Assembly: GCA_002869605.1 (NCBI GenBank)
Contig: PKUI01000037.1
Location: 1-20,246, forward strand
Direction of reading: 5' to 3'
DNA from: Desulfuromonas sp.
Lineage (GTDB): Bacteria > Desulfobacterota > Desulfuromonadia > Desulfuromonadales > SZUA-401
Length of the DNA stretch: 20,246 bases
In this document: one piece after another, positions 1 through 6,533 of the stretch
Position numbering within the stretch: the first letter of the stretch is position 1
Layout of the letters: each line of letters opens with the position of its first letter
Made by a program: the position numbers and the translations under genes
The notes under the pieces: model-generated
The model's database searches: none
Told to the model about the DNA's origin: nothing
Seen by the model: the letters and a program-made list of their open reading frames with translations, nothing else

Positions 1-162
1 GGCGGACAGAACCAGGCCCGCGCCATCCTCACCGGGGCGCTGGTCGGCGCCCAGGTCGGCACCGACGGCATCCCGAAACGCTTTCTCGACGGGTTACGGC
101 CCGCTTCGGAGTTGCTGGCACTGTGCGAGGAACTCGCCGCGCAGATAGCAGGTGAACGTTAA
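1..162 (+). CDS. ADP-ribosylglycohydrolase-like protein, C-terminal fragment
   Basis: An open frame enters from the left edge and ends at TAA 160-162, leaving 53 codons. The fragment begins GGQNQARAILTGALVGAQVG and then GIPKRFLDGL. This resembles the C-terminal end of the ADP-ribosylglycohydrolase (DraG/crystallin J1) superfamily, where a Gly-Gly-Asp-rich loop helps bind the Mg ions and is followed by a small-residue helix and a 'GIPxRWxxGL' segment. Here the usual Asp of GGD is Gln, so activity cannot be assumed. The stop overlaps the stop of the convergent polyferredoxin gene. The family assignment rests on a short C-terminal piece only; the fold and catalytic N-terminus lie outside the window. 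Confidence 0.6.
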   Translation, partial: GGQNQARAILTGALVGAQVGTDGIPKRFLDGLRPASELLALCEELAAQIAGER

Positions 163-1175
163 TGGCCAAGCTTCTCGGCCACGGGGACCAGCTGCCGGTA
201 GTCCTGATAGGTGAGGCTGCTCTGCCAATGCCCTGAATACTTGCCACCAACCACCCCTGCGGCAAAAATCGCCACCACCAGCAGGGTAAAGACCCAGCTC
301 GGCAATGGACGTTTCCAGAAACTGATCTGCAACGCCCCCTCCTCGGGACACTGGCTGACACAGGTAAGACAACCGGTACATTCCGGGGAATAGACCCCTT
401 GCTTGTGCTGAACATCGAGCAGTGCCGGACAGACACGGCTGCAGGTACCGCAGTCGGTACAGCGTGACGCAAAGCGCCTTACCACCAGCGGGCTGCACCA
501 GCTCAGCAGTCCGAGGAGTGCTCCGTAGGGGCAGAGGTAACGGCACCAAAAGTTCTTGTAGACCAGCGACAGCAGCGACAACACCCCGATAACCGTCGCG
601 CTGAACCAGGACATGCCGGTAAAGAAATGGAGCATGCGGATATCGGCGACCGCCCAGTAAGGGGCAGAAAGAAACCCCTGCAGCGCTGTAGCCGGCATAT
701 CCAACAGGATCAGCTTGGCAAAGAACAACAGCAACGCATACTTGCTCCCCCGCAACAGGATATCGAGCCAACCCCAGATTCTGAAGTTACGCCCGAAGAG
801 CCTTTTTCCCAGCTTCCAGAGCGGCTCGGAGAGAGTCCCGACCGGGCAGATAAAAGCACAGAACGACTTGCGCGCCAAAAGCGCCATGGCGAGAAAAGTG
901 ACAAAAAGAACCAGCGCCGCCGGATGTACCGGGTCGAGGTAGCCGCTCACCAGCCACGCCTTGAAGCTGACCAGGGCACCGATCGGCAGGAACCCTTCCA
1001 CACCGGGCGGGCGCAGGTAATAGGGGTGAGCGGCAGGGTTCTGAAAATGGCGCACGAACAGCGCAAACTGCACACCGAGGAACAGGCACCAGCCGAGCAT
1101 CAGCCACTGTATAGTCCAGCGCCACAAAAGGCTGTTTTCGCGGCGTAATAATCTCTTTAATTTCTGAAATATCAT
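159..1175 (-). CDS. NapH/CcoG-like membrane polyferredoxin (4Fe-4S binding)
   Basis: Encodes 338 residues with several hydrophobic helices (about 20-42, 84-101, 145-163, 190-207, 293-311). Two membrane-associated CxxxCP motifs lie at C106/C110 and C211/C215. Two full ferredoxin motifs (CxxCxxCxxxCP) lie at C239-C249 and C266-C276. This is the layout of the NapH/NosR-C-terminal/PceC family of membrane electron-transfer proteins that carry two [4Fe-4S] clusters and pass electrons between the quinone pool and periplasmic or membrane partners. I chose ATG 1175 because GGAG (1185-1188, minus strand) sits 9 nt upstream; an in-frame TTG at 1190 is an alternative. A second strong AAGGAGG (about 1209-1216) lies further upstream. 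No terminal reductase is adjacent, so the electron partner is unknown. Confidence 0.85.
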   Translation of the reverse strand: MIFQKLKRLLRRENSLLWRWTIQWLMLGWCLFLGVQFALFVRHFQNPAAHPYYLRPPGVEGFLPIGALVSFKAWLVSGYLDPVHPAALVLFVTFLAMALLARKSFCAFICPVGTLSEPLWKLGKRLFGRNFRIWGWLDILLRGSKYALLLFFAKLILLDMPATALQGFLSAPYWAVADIRMLHFFTGMSWFSATVIGVLSLLSLVYKNFWCRYLCPYGALLGLLSWCSPLVVRRFASRCTDCGTCSRVCPALLDVQHKQGVYSPECTGCLTCVSQCPEEGALQISFWKRPLPSWVFTLLVVAIFAAGVVGGKYSGHWQSSLTYQDYRQLVPVAEKLGH

Positions 1176-1243
1176 CGTAACATTCTCCAAAATCCATGCA
1201 CCGGGTGCACCTCCTTGATCGTAACAAACCTGTCTGTTGAGCC

Positions 1244-1275
1244 TTGGTCGGCACCCGCTGTCTCTGTTATAACAG
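1244..1275. promoter_or_regulatory. Divergent promoter region with 12-bp palindrome
   Basis: The 135 bp between the divergent starts at 1175 and 1311 contains a perfect palindrome, CTGTTATAACAG (1264-1275). It holds TATAAC on both strands, so it can serve as a -10 hexamer either way. On the plus strand TTGGTC (1244-1249) lies 18 bp upstream of TATAAC (1268-1273), an acceptable sigma-70 arrangement. A palindrome overlapping a -10 box is typical of an operator for a dimeric repressor. The sequence is seen; promoter and operator roles are inferred. Confidence 0.35.
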
Positions 1276-1310
1276 GAGCGTCACCTCAAATCCTTGACGA
1301 AAGTCACGAT

Positions 1311-2225
1311 ATGCTCCTGGAACTTCAACAGATCCCCGGCCCACGGTTTCTGCTCCTCTTTCCGCTGCTCGCCCTCGCTGTGGTGATGGTCGCACGGGTT
1401 TTACTGAGCCTGCTCGGCGACCGCCGCCAGCCATTGCCCGAACCGGGCGACTTGCCCCCCAACGGACTGGCCGCGCTGTTCGGCGACACTCCATGGCTGA
1501 TCAAGACCGTCCTCTTCAGCCTCTGGCACCACAACATCATCGAGCTGGTCAAAGCGACCCCGCAGGACGGTGTCGACGACTACCTGGTGCGCCGCGTTGC
1601 CGATGCCGCCCCACCGGAGACCCGGGGCGGCCAACTGATCTACCGCTACCTCTCCCGGGAGCGCAAGCGTAAAGAGCTGCTCGAAGACCCGCAACTGCGC
1701 CACGACTTCACCGTGCTGCGAGAGCACTGGCGTAACCGGGGCACCGAACTCGGCCTGGTCCGCTCCACGCTCGACAGGCGGATCGGCTACGTCCTGAGCC
1801 TGCTGGCGATCAGCGCCGCTTACGGTCCGGCAATCACCAAGCTCATCCTCGGCTTATCCAGAGACAAGCCGGTGGCTTTTCTGGTCATCGAAATGATCAT
1901 CATCCTGCCGTGCATGCTCGTGGGGCTACGCACCCTGAGCGCGCTCACCCCGAACGGCAACCGTTACCTCAAGCGCTGTCGCCATCACTTCGCGTGGCTC
2001 AAGCGGACCATCGAGCCGACCGGTCTCGACCCGACCTACGGCATGGCACTGTTCGGCATTGGCCTGCTCGGCGGAGGCTCGCTCTTTGACCCCTTCCGCC
2101 AGGCGTTCCCGGGTGGCATCGTCGGCCACGGCGACAGCAACGGCGGCTGCAGCGGGGATAGCGGTTGCAGCGGCGGCTGTGATGGAGGGTGTGGGGGCGG
2201 CTGCGGGGGCTGCGGTGGCGATTGA
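1311..2225 (+). CDS. TIGR04222-like membrane protein with Cys/Gly-rich C-terminal tail
   Basis: Encodes 304 residues. An N-terminal helix (about 11-35, following the motif IPGPRFLLLF) and two more hydrophobic segments (about 158-181 and 188-206) make it a membrane protein. A charged cytoplasmic-type region lies at about 36-155. The last 32 residues (273-304) are almost only Gly, Cys, Ser and Asp, with cysteines at 280, 286, 290, 294, 298 and 301. The N-terminal pattern and low-complexity tail match what I recall of the TIGR04222 membrane family; this is from memory, not a search. I chose ATG 1311 because the family starts just before the 'GPxFLL' helix; a TTG at 1215 would add 32 unlikely residues. 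The Shine-Dalgarno here is weak. The end overlaps the radical SAM gene out of frame. The tail is a plausible substrate for that enzyme. Confidence 0.8.
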   Translation: MLLELQQIPGPRFLLLFPLLALAVVMVARVLLSLLGDRRQPLPEPGDLPPNGLAALFGDTPWLIKTVLFSLWHHNIIELVKATPQDGVDDYLVRRVADAAPPETRGGQLIYRYLSRERKRKELLEDPQLRHDFTVLREHWRNRGTELGLVRSTLDRRIGYVLSLLAISAAYGPAITKLILGLSRDKPVAFLVIEMIIILPCMLVGLRTLSALTPNGNRYLKRCRHHFAWLKRTIEPTGLDPTYGMALFGIGLLGGGSLFDPFRQAFPGGIVGHGDSNGGCSGDSGCSGGCDGGCGGGCGGCGGD

Positions 2226-3267
2226 CCACGGCACCTATCGCCCCACCCGGCTAACCCTGCAATGGCACATCACCGAGGCGTGTAACCTCACCTGTCGCCA
2301 CTGCTACCAGGAGCCGCAGCGTCACACGCCCTCGTTCACCGAACTGCTCGATGCCCTGGAACAGTTCCGTCGCCTGCTGCATCACTATCGAACCACGCAA
2401 CCGAAGCAGGTCCTGCGTGCCCACATCAACCTCACCGGCGGCGAACCGTTCAGTCACCCGCAGATTTTCCATCTACTCGACCGCCTTCACGCCCATCGAC
2501 AAGAGTTCAGCTTCGCCCTGCTGAGCAACGGCAGCTATCTCGACAGCGAAACTACCGAGCGCCTCGCCCTGCTCAAACCGCGCTTCGTGCAGCTGAGCCT
2601 TGAAGGGAGCGCGTCCACCCACGACGCGATCCGCGGTGCAGGCGATCACCAACGGGTCTGCCGGGCGATCCGCACCCTCAAACAGGAAAATATCCCGGTT
2701 CTGCTGTCGTTTACCGCACAGCAATGTAACTTCAGGGAGTTCCCCCAAGTCGCGAAGCTCGGCAGGAAATACGGCGTCCGGAGGGTTTGGGCGGACCGTT
2801 TCATTCCGTTAGGTAGCGCGGCAAGGGAGCGCGAACAGGTACTCAGCCCGGATGAGACCCGCGAGTTCTGTACCATCATGAAACAGACGCAGCGCTCCTG
2901 GAAGCGTTTCTCGAAAACTGAAATCGCCATGCATCGCGCGCTGCAGTTTCTGATCGGGGACGGCAGACCCTACCGTTGCCACGCCGGCGGTGAACTGATC
3001 ACCCTGATGGCCAACGGCGACCTGGTACCGTGTCGAAGGATGCCGCTAACGGTCGGCAACCTGCAGCACACACCACTGCTCGAACTCTATCGCACGGCAC
3101 CGCTACTGAACGAACTGCGTGCACCCCACCCACAGGAACACCCCTGCCACCCCTGCCCTTACAGTGCGGCCTGCCGCGGGGGGCTGCGCTGTCTCAGCCA
3201 CGCCGTTAACGGAAGCTGGAACACCAGGGACCCCGGCTGCTGGCGGAATCTCTCTACCTCACCTTGA
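2182..3267 (+). CDS. Radical SAM/SPASM peptide-modifying enzyme
   Basis: Encodes 361 residues from ATG 2182. The radical SAM cluster motif CNLTCRHC gives C34, C38 and C41. LTGGEP (85-90) is the SAM-binding GGE motif. The C-terminal SPASM region has seven cysteines: C266, C284, C322, C325, C331, C337 and C353, enough for two auxiliary [4Fe-4S] clusters. SPASM enzymes install thioether, C-C or epimerised linkages in ribosomal peptides, or mature enzymes such as sulfatases and quinohemoproteins. The start is uncertain because homology begins near residue 18. ATG 2182 overlaps the upstream gene by 44 bp; GTG 2191 and GTG 2215 are alternatives. The overlap implies translational coupling with the Cys/Gly-tailed protein, its most likely substrate. 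It ends in a 9-bp tail-to-tail overlap with the next gene. Confidence 0.88.
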   Translation: MEGVGAAAGAAVAIDHGTYRPTRLTLQWHITEACNLTCRHCYQEPQRHTPSFTELLDALEQFRRLLHHYRTTQPKQVLRAHINLTGGEPFSHPQIFHLLDRLHAHRQEFSFALLSNGSYLDSETTERLALLKPRFVQLSLEGSASTHDAIRGAGDHQRVCRAIRTLKQENIPVLLSFTAQQCNFREFPQVAKLGRKYGVRRVWADRFIPLGSAAREREQVLSPDETREFCTIMKQTQRSWKRFSKTEIAMHRALQFLIGDGRPYRCHAGGELITLMANGDLVPCRRMPLTVGNLQHTPLLELYRTAPLLNELRAPHPQEHPCHPCPYSAACRGGLRCLSHAVNGSWNTRDPGCWRNLSTSP

Positions 3268-4197
3268 ATCGTCCAGTTGCGCGGCCAGGGCGCGGATGTG
3301 ACGATCATCGGTACCGCAACAGCCACCCAGAATCTGCATGCCGAAATCACCCTTGAGGGACGCTACGTCGGCCGCGAAGCGTTGCGGCTCTTCGCTGATG
3401 ACCTCGGGAGCGTCATCCAGCTCTTCCGGGCTGAGCACCGCGGTGTTGGCGAACAGTCCAACCATACGTTTCCGGCACTCGGCATCGACATGGCCCATGG
3501 CCGAACGGAAGTTCGAGGCGTGGGTGCAATTGGCCATGTAGGCGAGCGGTGCCGGCGTCGCCCGTTCATCGAGGGTCGCGATGGCGGTTTGCAGCGGCGT
3601 GCCATCGAGCAGGGTTCCTGCGGGTCGCAGTACGAAACTGACCACGTACGGCTTGCCGGTAGCGGCCAGCGCCTGGGCCAGGCCGGTCGCCTCACTGAGC
3701 GCCGGCAGGGTGGCGGCGAGGATAAAATCGGCCGCTGATGCCGCCAGCTGCTCGGCCTGCCAGGAGTGAAAGCGTCTTCCCTCCTCGACCGACAGCGCCT
3801 CTTGCGGGTTAAACGCGTCACCCCGGCAGCTGAGCAGACCGCAGATCAACACCTGCTCGGCGTAGTCTCCGTAACCACGACGCAGCTGGTCGAGGAAGCG
3901 GTAATTGTCACCATTGACATCCTCCCCGGCATAACCGGCCCGCGCGATCCGTTCACGGCTCGCGCGCCAGGTCGCGGTGGAGAGCAGCAGAGGCAACCCC
4001 GCCTCACGGCCGATGTCGAGATATTGGCGATAGATGGTTTCGAGCGCCTGGCGCTGCGCCTGGCGATAGATAAAGGCCGAGTTGACCAGTTCCGGGTCGA
4101 GTTCGCAGTCACTGTCGCGCCGCAACCGTTCGATCAACGCTCCTTCTCCCAGGATTACCGGTTCTTCAGACAGGACTTGGTCAAACAGTCTGTGCAT
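3259..4197 (-). CDS. Homocysteine S-methyltransferase family protein
   Basis: Encodes 312 residues, the length of a single-domain homocysteine methyltransferase (TIM barrel). The zinc-binding cysteines are visible: C224 in ANCTHAS and the pair C293/C294 in LGGCCGTDDRHI. LGEGALIERL near the N-terminus replaces the usual 'DGA(M/L)GT' start of the family. Members move a methyl group from S-methylmethionine, methyl-cobalamin or another donor to homocysteine, but no cobalamin or folate domain is present here, so the donor is unknown. Start ATG 4197 has AAAGGAAG just upstream. The dinB stop at 4216 is only 18 bp away, so the two are probably co-transcribed. The last nine bases overlap the convergent radical SAM gene and I see no terminator between them. 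Confidence 0.87.
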   Translation of the reverse strand: MHRLFDQVLSEEPVILGEGALIERLRRDSDCELDPELVNSAFIYRQAQRQALETIYRQYLDIGREAGLPLLLSTATWRASRERIARAGYAGEDVNGDNYRFLDQLRRGYGDYAEQVLICGLLSCRGDAFNPQEALSVEEGRRFHSWQAEQLAASAADFILAATLPALSEATGLAQALAATGKPYVVSFVLRPAGTLLDGTPLQTAIATLDERATPAPLAYMANCTHASNFRSAMGHVDAECRKRMVGLFANTAVLSPEELDDAPEVISEEPQRFAADVASLKGDFGMQILGGCCGTDDRHIRALAAQLDDSR

Positions 4198-4215
4198 CGG
4201 AGCTTCCTTTCTGCG

Positions 4216-5304
4216 CTAACTCTCGTCAGTAAACGGCAGTGTGAGTTGCGGCCCGTCGGGTAACGGAATTTCCGTGGTCAACTGCGAAACGGTCAAGCCG
4301 AGCAGGCGCACCGCGCGTGCCCCGGCCTCGGTCTCCTTGAGCAACTCGGTAGCCCGGGCCAGCATCTGCTCGGCCCGCTCGAACGGCTCGCTACCGGTAA
4401 AACTGCGGGTCACAGTCTGAAAATCGGCGTACTTAACCTTGAGGGTCAGTGTCAGACCGGAAGTCTCCTTGCCCTGCAGCAGAGCTGCGACCTTGTCTGC
4501 CAGCCCCCCGAGGATGGTGAGCATCTGGTCGACGCCGGCACAATCCTCCGCAAGAGTCGTCTCCTTGCCGATCGATTTGCGCACCCGGTTCGGCACCACC
4601 GGGCGCGTATCGATGCCACGCGCGATATCGTAAAAATATTGTCCCGAATTACCGAACAGCCGCTCCAACTCCTCCAGCGCACAGCGCCGCAAGTCGGCCC
4701 CGCTAGCAATCCCGCGCGCCAGCAGCTTCTTTTCGGTCACCCGCCCGACCCCGTGAAAGCGCCGCACCGGCAGCTTGCCGATAAACGTTTCGGCCTGCTC
4801 CGGGGTCACCACCGTCAAACCAGCCGGTTTATCGATATCAGAGGCGAGCTTGGCGAGGAACTTATTGTACGACACCCCCGCGGAAGCACTCAGCCCGGTC
4901 CGTTCGCGGATCTGCTGCAGAATCTCGCGCGCTACCCAGGTCGCCGAGGCGATCTGCTGCTTGTTCTCGGTGACATCGAGGTAGGCCTCGTCAAGGGAGA
5001 GCGGCTCGACCAGGTCCGTGTGCTCGTGGAAAATTTCGCGAATCTGCTGCGATACCTTGCGATATGCCTCGAAACGGGGACGGACAAAGATCGCCTGTGG
5101 GCAGAGGCGATAGGCACGTGCCGACGACATCGCCGAATGCACCCCGAAGCGCCGCGCCTCGTAGGAGCAGGTCGCCACCACCCCGCGTCCGCCGGGATCA
5201 CCGCCAACAATCACCGGCTTGCCGCGCAGCAAAAGATCGTCGCGCTGCTCGACCGAGGCGTAAAAAGCGTCCATATCGATGTGGATGATTTTCTTGATGT
5301 CCAT
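4216..5304 (-). CDS. dinB: DNA polymerase IV (Y-family translesion polymerase)
   Basis: Encodes 362 residues, the normal size for Pol IV. The palm motif IIHIDMDAFYASVEQ at the N-terminus supplies Asp10 and Asp12, and SLDEAYLDVT supplies Asp105/Glu106, the metal-binding residues. The helix-hairpin-helix region reads FHGVGRVTEKKL. The little-finger domain follows, and the protein ends in QLTLPF, a beta-clamp binding motif. The enzyme replicates past damaged bases at low fidelity. I chose ATG 5304 because the family begins three to five residues before IHIDMD; an in-frame codon at 5355 would add 17 unsupported residues. I see no clear LexA box upstream. It lies 90 bp after the rhodanese selenoprotein gene on the same strand. 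Confidence 0.95.
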   Translation of the reverse strand: MDIKKIIHIDMDAFYASVEQRDDLLLRGKPVIVGGDPGGRGVVATCSYEARRFGVHSAMSSARAYRLCPQAIFVRPRFEAYRKVSQQIREIFHEHTDLVEPLSLDEAYLDVTENKQQIASATWVAREILQQIRERTGLSASAGVSYNKFLAKLASDIDKPAGLTVVTPEQAETFIGKLPVRRFHGVGRVTEKKLLARGIASGADLRRCALEELERLFGNSGQYFYDIARGIDTRPVVPNRVRKSIGKETTLAEDCAGVDQMLTILGGLADKVAALLQGKETSGLTLTLKVKYADFQTVTRSFTGSEPFERAEQMLARATELLKETEAGARAVRLLGLTVSQLTTEIPLPDGPQLTLPFTDES

Positions 5305-5394
5305 GATGTGCCGTTCACCATGACACAACTGCAGGACAAAGAAAAGCGGACCCACAAGGCCCGCCTTCCCATCCAGGTCAGTTTGTCTGACCGT

Positions 5395-5805
5395 TTATTT
5401 TGCTTCGAGCGGGTAGCCCTTCTGTACCCACTCGTTCCAGCCCCCCTGGAGGGCAAAAGCCTTCGCATAGCCCATTTCGATCAGCATCCGCGCCGCACGG
5501 GCGCTGGTGTGTTCATTGCGTCACGAGCAGTAGAGCACAAGGGTCTGATCCTTGGCGTAGTTCGTGGCCCAGTTCACGGCATCTGTCGGGTCGACGCGCT
5601 CAGCGCCGACAATCTTTTGCGTGGCACGGTCAAAATCCGCGGGAGTACGCACATCCAGAACGACCAGGTTTTCTTCACCCAGGCGGTCCTTGAGCTCATC
5701 GGTCGTCATGCGCGGCACGCTTGCGGCCAGGGCCAACGAACCTCCCAGCATGATCGTTACAACGGCCAACAACAGGTAACGGCTTAACCTTGAAAAAGTT
5801 ATCAT
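5395..5805 (-). CDS. Exported rhodanese-like selenoprotein (in-frame UGA = Sec)
   Basis: Read straight through a TGA at 5521-5523 (minus strand), the frame continues another 41 codons to TAA 5395-5397 and completes a rhodanese domain of 136 residues. The N-terminus (MITFSRLSRYLLLAVV..., then ALAA) is a signal peptide or membrane anchor. VVLDVRTPADF is the rhodanese CH2A region. The active-site loop reads LVLYCS-U-RNEHTSARAA, so UGA falls where related rhodaneses have 'YCSCPNE'. The end (ALQGGWNEWVQKGYP) is the standard domain closure. I preferred ATG 5805 because GGAG lies 6 nt upstream; ATG 5817 lacks a ribosome site. The window's formate dehydrogenase also needs Sec, so decoding capacity is likely. 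Ordinary gene calling would split or truncate this gene. A nonsense mutation is the alternative, but downstream conservation argues against it. Confidence 0.85.
5490..5504 (-). promoter_or_regulatory. Candidate SECIS hairpin of the rhodanese gene
   Basis: Starting 16 nt after the UGA, the mRNA can form GCGCC (5504-5500), loop CGUGC, GGCGC (5494-5490). A 5-bp GC stem with GU in the loop at this distance suits a bacterial SECIS, which binds SelB. The loop lacks the textbook GGUCU and I see no clear bulged U, so this is weaker than the formate dehydrogenase element at the end of the window. Confidence 0.45.
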
Positions 5806-6077
5806 CTTGGACTCCATGAAGATAAGAAAACTCGAACTTTTTTAAAAACGTATCATGTTGCCTTAAAGAGACAACTTCGCAGGCGAGATGAATCGTCTCC
5901 ATGAGTGAAAAATAATCGCCCAACCACTCTGTTTCGGCACCCAAAGCACTGCGCAGGACAGAAGCTATGTTATTATTTTATAAAGCAAATCTCTGCACGG
6001 AGGGCGGATCGGTTGCGTCCTGCATATCTTGAAACCCGACAACTCCGCTCCTCACACGCAGGGGAAAGGAGTACGTC

Positions 6078-6257
6078 ATGGGCAGCAAGTATCATGATCG
6101 GTTTTCGGATGCATCAGAGGAGCTCAAAGAGCATTCGGGGTTTGTCTGTGAAACCTGTGGAACGAAGCTCGACGCCAAGGACGAGAAACATGCCGGCCTG
6201 ATCAAGAAGATGACCGAGGCCAAGACCCTGAAGGAGCCGGCCCCCTTCGGTCCGTAA
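6078..6257 (+). CDS. Small CxxC protein, unknown function (59 aa)
   Basis: ATG 6078 is preceded by AAAGGAG (6065-6071), a strong ribosome site, and the frame runs to TAA 6255-6257. The protein begins MGSKYHDRFSD and is rich in Lys, Glu and Asp. It has one CETC motif (FVCETCGTKLDAKDEKH), resembling half of a zinc ribbon, with His nearby, and ends LKEPAPFGP. It has no signal peptide or membrane helix. A single knuckle could bind metal as a dimer or act in thiol chemistry; I do not recognise the family. A probable terminator lies 34 bp downstream, which supports an independent gene. Confidence 0.7.
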   Translation: MGSKYHDRFSDASEELKEHSGFVCETCGTKLDAKDEKHAGLIKKMTEAKTLKEPAPFGP

Positions 6258-6290
6258 CAGACCAACGGTAATCTGATCTTATCCAGTTGT

Positions 6291-6327
6291 GGAACGAACG
6301 CCGCCAGCACGGGGCTTCGTTCCTTTG
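6291..6327 (+). terminator. Probable terminator of the small CxxC gene
   Basis: GGAACGAA (6291-6298) and TTCGTTCC (6316-6323) form an 8-bp stem around a 17-nt loop, followed by TTTGTGT. The stem is good but the loop is large and the U-run short. Confidence 0.45.
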
Positions 6328-6358
6328 TGTCTGTGATCCTGGCAAGGGACGCTTTGAC

Positions 6359-6392
6359 AAAAAAAACCGCGACCCGGTTATCCCGGTCGCGG
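6359..6392 (-). terminator. Rho-independent terminator of the MFS gene
   Basis: Read on the minus strand, CCGCGACC (from 6392) and GGTCGCGG (to 6367) form an 8-bp GC-rich stem with a 10-nt loop, immediately followed by eight U residues (6366-6359). It lies about 140 bp past the stop of the transporter gene. Confidence 0.85.
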
Positions 6393-6533
6393 CTTCCATT
6401 TCAACGATTGAAGACTGTTTATTTTTAATGTTCCCTTCCCAAGCGTTACCGTACTTTTTTAAGCTTTTCTAACCTTGCGAGTCAACTCTTTTTCTTCTGG
6501 TAGAAAAACACGGCCCCCTGAAGTCTGCGATTG

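Noticed and set aside
787..1254. A minus-strand frame starting at ATG 1197 after a perfect AAGGAGG
   Set aside because: The ribosome site is real but the frame overlaps the polyferredoxin throughout and shows no protein features. The GGAG nearer ATG 1175 explains the true start.
5521..5523. TGA as a nonsense mutation or true end of a short rhodanese
   Set aside because: The same frame continues with a complete conserved rhodanese C-terminus, and the codon falls at a position that is Cys in relatives.
4639..5787. A 382-codon plus-strand open frame antisense to dinB and rhodanese
   Set aside because: Both minus-strand genes are certain; this frame has no family features and spans the gap between them by chance.
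5696..5944. An 82-codon minus-strand frame upstream of and overlapping the rhodanese gene
   Set aside because: It overlaps the rhodanese signal peptide out of frame and has no ribosome site or recognisable motif.
5937..5957. Sigma-54-like CGGCAC ... CACTGC upstream of the small CxxC gene
   Set aside because: The -24 lacks TGG and the -12 lacks TTGC; the spacing also fails.
5905..6201. A 98-codon plus-strand frame overlapping the small CxxC gene
   Set aside because: No ribosome site, unnatural composition (Arg/Ser-rich), and it overlaps a better supported gene.
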